The notes under the pieces were generated by a model. That model did not search any database. It had not been told where the DNA came from and was given only the letters and a program-made list of their open reading frames with translations. This document shows positions 16,110-24,353 of a DNA stretch of 34,654 nucleotides, one piece after another. How positions within the stretch are numbered: position 1 is the stretch's first letter; each line of letters opens with the position of its first letter. The DNA comes from JACNLN01 sp964626495 (lineage in GTDB: Bacteria > Fidelibacterota > Marinisomatia > Marinisomatales > CAZVFT01): positions 1 to 34,654 of the forward strand of contig CAZVFT010000013.1 in assembly GCA_964626495.1 (NCBI GenBank), given 5' to 3'. A program made the translations under genes and the position numbers.

Positions 16110-17786
16110 TTATAATTCTTGAATAATTGTGTGTACTGTTTTTGATATCGATTCATTAAGCTCACGCGCTTTCGATTCAATTGTATTTACTTTTTTCGTC
16201 AGGTCCCCACAAAATTCCTCATCATCAATTCCCGGCAAATTTATGAGAACATTCAATCTTGCTCCTTTCAATCCAGCAAAGGCGGCTTCCGCAGCAACAC
16301 CGGCATCACTCACTGAATTAGGATTTCCTTTTGAAACGACCACTTCCGCAAGTTTCAATACATCAAAACAGTGTTTTACAACTTCAAAAGGAATTTGTGT
16401 TGCATTCTTTGTTGCTTCCTCAATGGCTAATTGCCTGGTTGACTTCTGCTCTTCTGTTTTCTTTTTCATTCGAAATGCGGCCATTACACTGTTAAAGGCT
16501 CGAGTATCTTCATCTACCAAAAATGCCAACCGATCCTTAAAAATCTGTGCTTTATTTCCCAAATCTTCCATTTCAGGTCTAAGGTTTTCCATTTCCTTTT
16601 TACTATGAGTCAGGGAGGCAACCATGCTCACCAGCGCCCCGCCAAGGCTTCCCATCAAAGCAGAAACAGAACCTCCTCCTGGAGCGGGACTATCTGAAGA
16701 AAGTTCATCGTTAAAATCATTCACAACCATCTGCATCAGACCGCCACCTTCCTTTACTTGATAATCCACAATTTTTTCATCAGGATTGAATTCAGCTACA
16801 TCATTCAACCCCATAGACTCCACAGCTATCCGGATCAACTCCTTTTCTGGGACTGCTGTTGTTTTTCCCTGTTGTTGCAGATAATACCGTCCAGCCATTA
16901 ACATCGCTTCCAGAGGAATAAGTCCCACAATCTCGCTCCCTGTCACACGAAGTCCTCGTTTCCGAGCTTCCTCCCGGATCGTCTCAAATACAATATGAGG
17001 TGATGTTACGTGGTAATTTGTAAGATTAATTGAAACTTGAGCTTTTTGATATTCGTCTATTACCCACCCCACGGCTTTCACACATTTCAACTTTCCGGGA
17101 ACTTTGACCATTTTCCCATTTTCGTCACGAATTATCTTACCCTTTTTGTCCCGCTTGGCTCGTCCTTTCTCGCGAATATCAAGAGCAATGTCAGAGGCTT
17201 TTCTTCTGTCCTTCGTATTCAGATTCACATTGTAGGCAATCAGGAATTCCCTTGCACCCATGACTGTTGCACCACTTTTAGGATTAAATTTTGCTTCACC
17301 AAAATCAGGAGCCCATTCGGAATCCTTCAGCTTTTCGGCAAGACCTTCATATTCTCCCTTTCGGATGATAGCAAGATTCTCACGTTCAGGTCGCATTGCT
17401 GCATGTTCATAAAGATAAATAGGAATACTTAACTCCTCTGCTACTCGCTTCCCAACTTCTTTTGCAATTTCCACACAATCATCCATAGTAACACCCTTTA
17501 CCGGAACAAAAGGACATACATCTGTGGCTCCCATCCGGGCGTGAGCTCCGGAATGTTGACTCATATCAATAAGTTCTGATGCTCTCTTTATTGCGTTGAA
17601 TGCAGCTTCTTTTACGCCATCAGGAGTCCCAATTAACGTTACTACAGTCCGATTGGTAGCCTCTCCCGGATCAACATCCAGCAGAACAACATCTTGCACA
17701 TCCGAGATGGATTTAGTAATGGCATCAATGACTGTCCTGTCTCGCCCTTCGCTAAAATTCGGAACACATTCAACGATTTTATCCAT
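16110..17786 (-). CDS. Glutamate formimidoyltransferase fused to formimidoyl-THF cyclodeaminase
   Basis: 558-residue fusion resembling animal FTCD. It moves the formimino group from formiminoglutamate to tetrahydrofolate, then releases ammonia to give methenyl-THF. The N-terminal transferase (about 1-180) carries HSGAHARMGATDV with the predicted catalytic His82. The second transferase domain spans about 181-310. The helical cyclodeaminase (about 345-555) has the SPAPGGGSVSALMGSLGGAL loop. A Lys-rich insert lies near 205-235. The ATG has a strong GGAGGT Shine-Dalgarno 7 bases upstream and overlaps the end of a 46-codon ORF. It completes the histidine degradation route begun by hutU and hutI some 13 kb away. 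Confidence 0.94.
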   Translation of the reverse strand: MDKIVECVPNFSEGRDRTVIDAITKSISDVQDVVLLDVDPGEATNRTVVTLIGTPDGVKEAAFNAIKRASELIDMSQHSGAHARMGATDVCPFVPVKGVTMDDCVEIAKEVGKRVAEELSIPIYLYEHAAMRPERENLAIIRKGEYEGLAEKLKDSEWAPDFGEAKFNPKSGATVMGAREFLIAYNVNLNTKDRRKASDIALDIREKGRAKRDKKGKIIRDENGKMVKVPGKLKCVKAVGWVIDEYQKAQVSINLTNYHVTSPHIVFETIREEARKRGLRVTGSEIVGLIPLEAMLMAGRYYLQQQGKTTAVPEKELIRIAVESMGLNDVAEFNPDEKIVDYQVKEGGGLMQMVVNDFNDELSSDSPAPGGGSVSALMGSLGGALVSMVASLTHSKKEMENLRPEMEDLGNKAQIFKDRLAFLVDEDTRAFNSVMAAFRMKKKTEEQKSTRQLAIEEATKNATQIPFEVVKHCFDVLKLAEVVVSKGNPNSVSDAGVAAEAAFAGLKGARLNVLINLPGIDDEEFCGDLTKKVNTIESKARELNESISKTVHTIIQEL

Positions 17787-17919
17787 TTTTTACCTCCACA
17801 ATATTTCGTAAGTAATAAAAGAGAATTGATAGCAAAGCAAATAAGATTAACAGCCACCAGAGTGGTTTTCTTGGTTTTCTATTCGATCGTAAAATCCGTT
17901 TGAATTTGATATTTCTCAT
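17779..17919 (-). CDS. Small single-span membrane protein, unknown function
   Basis: 46-residue ORF. A basic N-terminus (about ten Lys/Arg in the first 19 residues) precedes one hydrophobic segment (about 20-37, LWWLLILFALLSILFYYL), then a short charged end. That pattern predicts one membrane span with the N-terminus inside. Its ATG overlaps the TAA of the upstream protease gene (TAATG), and its stop overlaps the ftcD start by 8 bases, so it fits tightly between two real genes. The frame is open further upstream inside the protease gene, but the coupled ATG is the sensible start. No family is recognised. Compactness argues for a real gene, but short length leaves doubt. Confidence 0.5.
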   Translation of the reverse strand: MRNIKFKRILRSNRKPRKPLWWLLILFALLSILFYYLRNIVEVKNG

Positions 17920-18554
17920 TAAGAAAACGATCCAAAAGTAAAAAGTTTTATGAAAAAATCTACAAATGGACCGATGAACGCCCAAAGAATAGATTTCCCT
18001 GTGACCATCCCAAAAAGTATCAAACCTATTAAAACCATTGGACCTATTCGTTCGAGCTCGATAGCAAAATGTTCATAACGATAAGGCAATAGTCCACGCA
18101 ATACTTTTGAACCATCAAGTGGTGGTATGGGAAGCATATTGAAAACTGCCAGAGCCAGATTAATCATCAGGCTGTAAAACAAAATTTGTGTTAAGATAGT
18201 CATCATTGGTGATTTGACCATCCCACCGCCAGCAATTAAAGAAATCAGCATCCCGGAAATGAACGCGAGAATCATATTCATAGCCGGACCGGCAGCCGCA
18301 ACAAGGAGCATATCCCGTTTGGGATCCTTGAAATATCGAGGATCAACGGGTACGGGTTTTGCCCATCCAAAATGAACTATGAACAGCATTAGTGTTCCGA
18401 TAGGATCAAGATGAGGGATGGGATTTAAGGTCAAACGACCGGCCATTTTTGCCGTAGGATCTCCCAACCGATATGCCACATATCCGTGAGCGCATTCGTG
18501 AAAGGTAAGGGCAATCAAAATTGCCGGAACTAATAGAATGATCTGTTCTACCAT
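17919..18554 (-). CDS. Site-2 protease family (M50) membrane metalloprotease
   Basis: 211-residue membrane protein. The zinc motif HECAH is at residues 19-23 in the first membrane segment, and the third ligand is probably Asp147 in NMLPIPPLDG (139-148). Several hydrophobic segments (about 1-18, 50-65, 85-112, 120-142 and 170-200) fit the minimal rhomboid-like S2P core without a PDZ domain. The sequence PIPHLDPIGTL after HExxH places it in the YwhC/Rv-type subgroup. The substrate is unknown. It overlaps the recombinase gene by 7 bases and the small membrane ORF by one base. Confidence 0.93.
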   Translation of the reverse strand: MVEQIILLVPAILIALTFHECAHGYVAYRLGDPTAKMAGRLTLNPIPHLDPIGTLMLFIVHFGWAKPVPVDPRYFKDPKRDMLLVAAAGPAMNMILAFISGMLISLIAGGGMVKSPMMTILTQILFYSLMINLALAVFNMLPIPPLDGSKVLRGLLPYRYEHFAIELERIGPMVLIGLILFGMVTGKSILWAFIGPFVDFFIKLFTFGSFS

Positions 18555-19462
18555 CTTGGATGAAATGTCCTATGTACTTCTTTTAAATAGTGTTTGTCCA
18601 AATGTGTATAAATCTGAGTCGTACTGATATCGGCATGTCCCAGCATTTCCTGAACAGCCCGGAGGTCTGCTCCTCCTTCCAGAAGGTGCGTCGCAAAGGA
18701 ATGACGCAATGTGTGAGGACTCACCTTTTTCCTTATCCCCGCCATCCTGGCATAATTCGTGATAATCTTCCAAATTCCCATTCTCGATAACTTCCCACCT
18801 CGGTTATTGAGAAAAAGCGCATCGTCACTCCCGGACTTTTTAACGAGAGTTGGACGGATATTATTCACATACTTTTCCACCCAATCGGCTGCTTTCTGAC
18901 CAAGGGGAACGATTCTCTCTTTGCTTCCTTTCCCTATGACTCGTATCAAGCCCTGGTTCATTAAAAGATGAATCAATTTCAATTCGATCACCTCAGATAC
19001 CCGCAAACCCGCCGAATACATTAACTCAATCATAGCTATATCCCGAAGCCCCAAAGGTTTGGAGACATCAATCACTTCCATCAACTTTTCAACCTCAGAA
19101 ATAGTGAGAACGGTGGGGAGTTTTTGAGGAAGTTTTGGTGCTTCCAGGAGACTGGTAGGATTCACAGATGTATATTTTTCATCACCCAAAAATGTGTGAT
19201 AAGAACGAATTGCAGAAAAGTTTCTCCTAATGCTGGCTGGAGAAAGTCCTAAATCTGTTAGCGTACCGATATAGCGACCGATTTGAGCAGGATTAATATC
19301 ATTGAGGTTGATAACATTGATCTCTTCAATAAATGTGAGATATCGAAGAATATCATGATGATAAGCATCAACTGTATTGGGAGATAAATTTCGTTCCACC
19401 CTGAGATATACTAAAAATTCTTCCAAATAGGTTTTGATTTTCAATTTTTCCACGACAATCAT
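18548..19462 (-). CDS. xerD: Tyrosine recombinase, XerC/XerD type
   Basis: 304 residues, the normal Xer length. The N-terminal core-binding domain (1-105) precedes a catalytic domain carrying Arg154 (SAGLRVSE), Lys178, His250 and Arg253 (HTLRHSFATHLLEGG), His276 (MLGH) and the nucleophile Tyr285 (TTQIYTHL). All catalytic residues are present. Xer proteins resolve chromosome dimers at dif sites; its position in a housekeeping operon favours that over integration. XerC and XerD cannot be separated by eye, so the symbol is tentative. No dif-like site is recognised. Confidence 0.9.
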   Translation of the reverse strand: MIVVEKLKIKTYLEEFLVYLRVERNLSPNTVDAYHHDILRYLTFIEEINVINLNDINPAQIGRYIGTLTDLGLSPASIRRNFSAIRSYHTFLGDEKYTSVNPTSLLEAPKLPQKLPTVLTISEVEKLMEVIDVSKPLGLRDIAMIELMYSAGLRVSEVIELKLIHLLMNQGLIRVIGKGSKERIVPLGQKAADWVEKYVNNIRPTLVKKSGSDDALFLNNRGGKLSRMGIWKIITNYARMAGIRKKVSPHTLRHSFATHLLEGGADLRAVQEMLGHADISTTQIYTHLDKHYLKEVHRTFHPRW

Positions 19463-19598
19463 CTATAATCAAGTCTTAACTAATTTGTATAATTCGCCAC
19501 TAAGACACCAAGGCACTAATAGGTATTGATAATAATGCACTTATCGTTGTTGTTAAATACGATATTATGATAAAAAAAATCATTCATTCGTAAGAGTC

Positions 19599-19718
19599 CA
19601 GACCACCCCTTCACCCCTCCTTGCCAAGGAGGGGAAATAGGGGAGGTTTTCCAACTAAAAAGTTCCACCATAAAAAGTTTTGACTGACATTAAGAATCAC
19701 AATTTGTTTCCCCCATTT
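19599..19718. repeat. DUF559-associated repeat, copy A (truncated)
   Basis: The right part (19640-19718, GGGGAGGTTTT onward) matches 31565-31643 with 6 differences in 79 positions. The left part, CAGACCACC through ACCCCTCCTTGCCAAGGAGGGG, matches the other copies but lacks their internal insertions. It therefore looks like the least disturbed version. Confidence 0.85.
19690..19718 (-). pseudogene. 3' remnant of a DUF559 endonuclease gene
   Basis: Minus-strand codons here read MGETNCDS and stop, against MEETNCDS and stop at the end of the intact DUF559 gene (31615 onward). Similarity ends abruptly upstream of this point. Only about eight codons remain together with the gene's downstream flank, so this is a trace of a second copy, not a gene. 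Confidence 0.75.
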
Positions 19719-19871
19719 AGCTTTACTAATTCGGATAATTCACCACAAAGGGCCTCGGGGTAGTCCAAGCAGTTCGGGCAACGGCTCAGCCCTTTGGGCG
19801 TTATGCCTAGAGGGAGAGTTCCCACGGCGAACCCTGATGAATTACCAGGACAAAAAATAGGAAAACATTAA

Positions 19872-20447
19872 TCAAAGAAATGCCTGTTCTACAAGATCGC
19901 AAATGATATGTCCAGCAGTGATGTGCCCCTCCTGTATGTGCTGGGTATCGTGAGAAGGAATATTAATCACAACATCACTGTATTCTTTTAATTTCCCCCC
20001 ATCTTTTCCCGTTAATATCACAACCTTGATATCACGAGTTTCACTGAAATTAACAGCTTCTATCACATTCCTGGAATTTCCACTGGTGGAAATAGCCACC
20101 AACACATCCCCCTTCCGCCCAAGACCTTCAACCTGTCGGACAAATACCGAATCGAAGGAATAGTCATTGCTCCAGGCTGTGAGTAAGGATGTGTCTGTTG
20201 TGAGAGCAATGGAGGCAAGGGGTCTGCGCTCTTTACGAAGTCTTGCCAGCATTTCGGTAGAAAGGTGCTGACAGTCTGCAGCGCTACCTCCATTTCCACA
20301 CCACATAATCTTTTTCCCATTTTTCAGGGCACTTATAAATATTTCCGCAGCTTTCAATATCTCATCACTGCAACTGTTAATCATATCCTTTTTCACCTGA
20401 GCACTTTCAGCAAGTTGTTCCTTTACCAGTTGTTGTCTCCCCCTCAT
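19872..20447 (-). CDS. gmhA: SIS-domain sugar isomerase, GmhA-like
   Basis: 191 residues from the ATG at 20447, almost the same length as E. coli GmhA (192). That enzyme converts sedoheptulose 7-phosphate to a heptose 7-phosphate for LPS core. The SIS-domain motif CGNGGSAADCQHL is at 50-62. Glu65, Gln172 and His180 fall at the positions of the E. coli catalytic residues. The frame extends back to 20594, but the extra residues overlap the GGGPS gene and are not GmhA-like; GGAGG five bases before 20447 decides the start. The stop of the upstream gene is only 1 base away. Suggests an outer membrane with heptose-containing LPS. Confidence 0.93.
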   Translation of the reverse strand: MRGRQQLVKEQLAESAQVKKDMINSCSDEILKAAEIFISALKNGKKIMWCGNGGSAADCQHLSTEMLARLRKERRPLASIALTTDTSLLTAWSNDYSFDSVFVRQVEGLGRKGDVLVAISTSGNSRNVIEAVNFSETRDIKVVILTGKDGGKLKEYSDVVINIPSHDTQHIQEGHITAGHIICDLVEQAFL

Positions 20448-20448
20448 T

Positions 20449-21195
20449 TTATCCTCCGTGAATGGCATCTGCGAATTCTTTAATAATGGATTTTTGACCC
20501 GTCTCTTCAGCAACGGATCCTGTGACAATAAAACTGGCACCCGATTCCACCTTTTTTCGAGCATCCTCAGGTGTCCGAATGCCGCCGCCAACAATCAAGG
20601 GCAGATCAACTTTTTTCACCATCTCTTGAAGTATCTCTTCACGTACACTCCGCTCAGCCCCACTCCCCGCCTCGAGATAGAGCATTTTCATTCCCAGATA
20701 TTGTGCGGCTAATCCGTGGGCTACAATCATATTGACTCGATTCATAGGAAGGGGGCGGGTATTACTGATGATTTCCACGGTGGTATTTCCTCCGCCATCA
20801 AAGAGCATATATCCTGTAGGGATGGGCTCCAACCCTAAATCCTTCACAAGCGGGGCAGAAATTACCTGTTCACCTATGAGGTTGTTGGCATTTCGACCAC
20901 TGATGACTGACATAAATAAAACGGCATCATAATGGGGCCCCAGTTGGTAAACGCCTCCAGGAAAAAGAATTACAGGAATGGAAGCCATTTTCTTAATGTG
21001 AGCAGCCCGTTCGTGAAATTTGCTGTCCATAAAAAGACTTCCACCAACCAATATGACATCCACATCCCCTTCATTGGCGGCTGTTACGAGATCTTCAAGA
21101 ATACCGTGATTCTTTCGATCCGGATCAATGAGAAGGAAATATCCCGCTCCCTTCTCGGTTTTTACATCCATTAAATATTGATAGACAGATTTCAT
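20449..21195 (-). CDS. Geranylgeranylglyceryl phosphate synthase-like (PcrB/GGGPS family)
   Basis: 248-residue TIM-barrel prenyltransferase of the GGGPS family, which joins sn-glycerol-1-phosphate to a polyprenyl diphosphate, the first ether bond of archaeal lipids. Visible family motifs are the N-terminal LLIDPDR (21-27, with Asp24), a VGGS strand end near residue 51, FPGG (about 78-81), YLEAGSGA near 178 and the phosphate-binding IVGGGIRTPEDA near 201. The length is nearer group II enzymes of archaea and FCB bacteria than Bacillus PcrB. Prenyl chain length cannot be told from sequence by eye. It overlaps gcvPA by ATGA and has AGGGA upstream. Confidence 0.88.
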   Translation of the reverse strand: MKSVYQYLMDVKTEKGAGYFLLIDPDRKNHGILEDLVTAANEGDVDVILVGGSLFMDSKFHERAAHIKKMASIPVILFPGGVYQLGPHYDAVLFMSVISGRNANNLIGEQVISAPLVKDLGLEPIPTGYMLFDGGGNTTVEIISNTRPLPMNRVNMIVAHGLAAQYLGMKMLYLEAGSGAERSVREEILQEMVKKVDLPLIVGGGIRTPEDARKKVESGASFIVTGSVAEETGQKSIIKEFADAIHGG

Positions 21196-22553
21196 TTTGT
21201 ATATCCCTTTAAAAATTTGATAAATGTGTCTATTTCTTTCCTGGTTCGCTTTTCAGTTACCGCTATTCGAAGATAATGAGGATCATCTCTGACAGTAGTA
21301 CCAGCTAAAATATCCAATTCAAACCCATCTTGGAGGATAGTTTGCGAAGCTACAGGACATTTTACAACAAATTCCTTGAAAAATCGCTTTCCGAAGGGAA
21401 GTGAAAAACCGGAGATTTTTTCAATCTCATTAGCCAGATAATGACTTTTCTGAAAGCAGAGATTGGCAACCTCTTTAAATCCTTCCTTCCCAAGAAGTGC
21501 CAGATAGATAGCTGCCATTAATGCTACTAATCCCTGATTCGTGCAGATATTTGATGTGGCACGTTCCCTTCGAATATGCTGTTCCCTTGTTTGAAGTGCC
21601 AGAACAAATCCTGGTTTGCCGTCTACATCAACGGCAGCCGCCGTTAGACGTCCGGGTACCTTTCTTACGTATTCCATTTTCGTAGCAAAAATACCCAAAT
21701 AAGGACCGCCCATGGACAACGGTGTCCCCAATCCCTGCCCCTCACCGGCATAAACATCCGCTCCACACTCGCCTGGTGGAGCAAACATTCCAAATGAAAT
21801 TGGGTCACCAACTGCCACAAACAGAGTTGAATGGTCGCTGCATATCTTTCCTGCCTCTTTCCATTTCTCCATAAGTCCAAACCGGTTTGGTGATTGAACA
21901 ACAACAGCAGAAACATCCTGAGAAATATTATCTTTAAGCCAGTTGATATCCACCACTCCTGATATTGATGGAATACGTTTGAGTTCAAGAGGTGAGTTTT
22001 TCAGATAGGTTTGAATTACATCGAAATAGTTTTTATACAGTCCATCGGACACCCAAACCTCAGTCTTCCGATTTATTCTGCCTGCCATCAAACACGCCTC
22101 CGCCACTGCCGATGCTCCATCGTACAGAGAAGCGTTTGCTACTTCCATTTCGGTAATTTCGCAAATCATAGATTGATATTCATAAATAGTTTGAAGTGTC
22201 CCCTGACTCACTTCCGCCTGATATGGCGTATAAGCTGTGACAAATTCCGATCGGGAAGCTAAAAACGGAACAGCAGAAGGAATAAAATGGTCATAAGCAC
22301 CTCCACCGAGAAATGAGAGAACCTCAGTTCCTGACAAATTCTGCCCTGACAGAGATTCCATTTCACGGATAACCTCCATCTCGGATTTAGCTTCCGGAAG
22401 GGGCAGATCTGTCTTTAATCGAATCTCTTCCGGTATGGCGGCAAGAAGGTCTTCAAAGGAAGAAACTCCCATCACTTTGAGCATTTCCTGCTCAATTTTA
22501 GGTGTGTGAGGAACGTAATGAATAGATTTACTGGATGATTTTTTTGTAGTCAT
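21192..22553 (-). CDS. gcvPA: Glycine dehydrogenase (decarboxylating) subunit 1
   Basis: 453 residues from the ATG at 22553; a GTG two codons earlier is also possible. This is the N-terminal half of the split P-protein, which decarboxylates glycine on PLP and passes aminomethyl to GcvH. It starts with YVPHTPKIEQEML. It then carries FLGGGAYDHFIPS, TAYTPYQAEVSQGTLQ, YEYQSM and the GEGQGLGTPLSMGGPYLG stretch, all family blocks. The PLP lysine belongs to the partner subunit gcvPB, which is not in the window. It overlaps the end of gcvH by about 26 bases and the GGGPS gene by 4. Confidence 0.95.
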   Translation of the reverse strand: MTTKKSSSKSIHYVPHTPKIEQEMLKVMGVSSFEDLLAAIPEEIRLKTDLPLPEAKSEMEVIREMESLSGQNLSGTEVLSFLGGGAYDHFIPSAVPFLASRSEFVTAYTPYQAEVSQGTLQTIYEYQSMICEITEMEVANASLYDGASAVAEACLMAGRINRKTEVWVSDGLYKNYFDVIQTYLKNSPLELKRIPSISGVVDINWLKDNISQDVSAVVVQSPNRFGLMEKWKEAGKICSDHSTLFVAVGDPISFGMFAPPGECGADVYAGEGQGLGTPLSMGGPYLGIFATKMEYVRKVPGRLTAAAVDVDGKPGFVLALQTREQHIRRERATSNICTNQGLVALMAAIYLALLGKEGFKEVANLCFQKSHYLANEIEKISGFSLPFGKRFFKEFVVKCPVASQTILQDGFELDILAGTTVRDDPHYLRIAVTEKRTRKEIDTFIKFLKGYTK

Positions 22554-22905
22554 CGGCACTTAATAAATCGTCAATTTCAGAAGGGTTGCTAAGCTCAATC
22601 TTGATAATCCACCCTTCATTATAAACATTGTTATTCACCAGTTCAGGAGCATCGTTCAAGGATTCATTCACTGCCACAACCTTTCCCGTGACAGGTGAAA
22701 TTAAATCTGTCACAGTCTTGACAGCTTCAATCGTCCCAAAAGGATCATCCCGAAAAACTTTCTGCCCGATTTCCGGGAACTCAAGAAAAATTACATCCCC
22801 AAGTTCGCCTTGAGCAAAGTCGGTGATTCCAATGGTAGCTACGTTGTCGTCAATGGATATCCATTCATGAGTGTCTGAATAAATTAGACTATCAGGAATT
22901 AGCAT
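22528..22905 (-). CDS. gcvH: Glycine cleavage system H protein
   Basis: 125-residue lipoyl carrier of the glycine cleavage system, normal length. The start has the family pattern HEWISIDDNVATIGITDFAQ (13-32). Lys63 in EAVKT is the predicted lipoylation site, followed by the SPVTGKVVAVN turn. GWIIKIEL marks the C-terminal strand. AGGAGA lies upstream of the ATG. gcvPA begins inside its 3' end, so the two are coupled. Confidence 0.97.
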   Translation of the reverse strand: MLIPDSLIYSDTHEWISIDDNVATIGITDFAQGELGDVIFLEFPEIGQKVFRDDPFGTIEAVKTVTDLISPVTGKVVAVNESLNDAPELVNNNVYNEGWIIKIELSNPSEIDDLLSADDYKKIIQ

Positions 22906-22923
22906 TTTCTATGGTCTCCTATG

Positions 22924-24282
22924 TTATTTCGTATTGGGTGAAAAGTTAAATGTCTCAATAAAATTAGTACTGAATTCCCCTTCCCTGAATTTCTTATCCC
23001 TCACAATTGCCTGGTGGAAGGGTATTGTGGTTTTTGGTCCCTCAATGATAGTTTCCTCAAGAGCCCGCTGCATTCGGTTGATGGCTGTTAACCGATCATC
23101 AGCGTGAACAATAAGCTTTGCGATAAGAGAATCATAATGTGACGGAATGTAATATCCAGCATAAACGTGGGTATCCACCCGAACACCTGTTCCTCCCGGG
23201 ACATGAAAACTTTTGATCAAACCCGGAGATGGAATAAATTTTTTCTCAGGATCTTCTGCATTTATACGACATTCTATGGAATGCCCTCTTAACTTCATAC
23301 GATAAAAGTAATCTGGAAAAGTTTCCCCTGTATGAAGTTTGATCTGCATTTTCACCAGATCTTTTCCAACAACCATTTCCGTGACTGGATGCTCTACCTG
23401 AATCCGGGTGTTCATCTCCATAAAATAGAACTCACCATTATTTCCATATAAAAATTCAACAGTCCCCAGCCCCTCATAGTTAATAGCTTTAGCTCCGCGA
23501 ATAGCCATTTCACCCATCTCATTACGGAGCTTATCATCCACTATCGGAGAAGGAGATTCTTCAATCAATTTTTGGTGTCGCCTTTGAATGGAACATTCCC
23601 TCTCTCCCAGGTGAATAACATTCCCAAATTGATCTGCTGCCACCTGGATTTCGATGTGTCTCGGATTCTCAACAAATTTTTCGAGATAGAGATCTCCATT
23701 ATCAAAAGCTTTTTCCGCCTCATTTTTCGCTGTGATATATGCTTTTTCCAGACTACTCTCCTCTCGGACAATTCTCATACCTTTTCCGCCACCACCAGAA
23801 GAAGCCTTTAGAATGACCGGGTAGCCTATCTCATCTGCTATTATTTTTGCCTTTTCAACTGTTTCCACGATTCCATCACTCCCGGGAATGACCTGAACAT
23901 CAGCTTTTTTCATCGTTTCTCTTGCTGACGCTTTGTTTCCCATTGCCTCAATGATTTCTGCTGTTGGACCAATAAATAAAAACTCATTATCGGTACATAC
24001 TTGAGCGAATGCAGCATTTTCGGCAAGAAAACCATAACCGGGGTGGACAGCATCGCTATTGGTGATTTCCGCAGCACTAATAATCCTGGGAATATTCAGG
24101 TAACTATTCCGGCTGGATGGAGGTCCGATACAAACCGCTTCATCGGCAAATCGAACGTGAAGAGAAAGTTCGTCAACAGTGGAATAGACAGCTACTGTTT
24201 TAATCCCCAGTTCGTGACATGCTCGAATAATACGAAGAGCAATTTCCCCTCTATTGGCAATTAATATCTTCTTTATTTCCAT
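22924..24282 (-). CDS. accC: Acetyl-CoA carboxylase, biotin carboxylase subunit
   Basis: 452 residues from the ATG at 24282. It carboxylates biotin on AccB using ATP and bicarbonate. It begins with KKILIANRGEIALRI, then HPGYGFLAENA, the ATP-grasp loop SSGGGGKGMRIV, ERECSIQRRHQK, and EMNTRIQVEHPVTE with the catalytic Glu/Arg region. The frame continues to 24306, but those eight residues are absent in typical AccC and no Shine-Dalgarno favours either start. It follows accB by about 70 bases. Confidence 0.96.
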   Translation of the reverse strand: MEIKKILIANRGEIALRIIRACHELGIKTVAVYSTVDELSLHVRFADEAVCIGPPSSRNSYLNIPRIISAAEITNSDAVHPGYGFLAENAAFAQVCTDNEFLFIGPTAEIIEAMGNKASARETMKKADVQVIPGSDGIVETVEKAKIIADEIGYPVILKASSGGGGKGMRIVREESSLEKAYITAKNEAEKAFDNGDLYLEKFVENPRHIEIQVAADQFGNVIHLGERECSIQRRHQKLIEESPSPIVDDKLRNEMGEMAIRGAKAINYEGLGTVEFLYGNNGEFYFMEMNTRIQVEHPVTEMVVGKDLVKMQIKLHTGETFPDYFYRMKLRGHSIECRINAEDPEKKFIPSPGLIKSFHVPGGTGVRVDTHVYAGYYIPSHYDSLIAKLIVHADDRLTAINRMQRALEETIIEGPKTTIPFHQAIVRDKKFREGEFSTNFIETFNFSPNTK

Positions 24283-24353
24283 AATTTGACGATAAAAACG
24301 ATACATTGAGACGAACGGAAATAGGTGATAAATCTCAAATTCTATAGAATCAA

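Larger units (their letters stand above)
19463..19871. other. Repeat-rich spacer between xerD and gmhA
   Basis: No intact gene. It holds a GCCACTAAGACACCAAGGCAC phrase (19496-19516), the DUF559-associated repeat (19599-19718), and a CACCACAAAGGG phrase (19741-19752). An AAAGGGC/GCCCTTT inverted repeat encloses about 35 bases of G+C-rich sequence (19747-19796). The reading frames here are short and unlike any family. Confidence 0.6.

Noticed and set aside
15811..16122. 103-codon plus-strand frame over the mutL start and tandem repeats
   Set aside because: It runs antisense to mutL and through non-coding hairpin repeats; no family features.
18548..19462. XerD-like gene as the integrase of a mobile element
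   Set aside because: It overlaps the protease gene, has normal Xer length and sits among housekeeping genes; no att sites or phage genes are nearby.
20448..20594. N-terminal extension of the GmhA frame
   Set aside because: It overlaps the end of the GGGPS gene, is not GmhA-like, and the GGAGG before 20447 explains the start.
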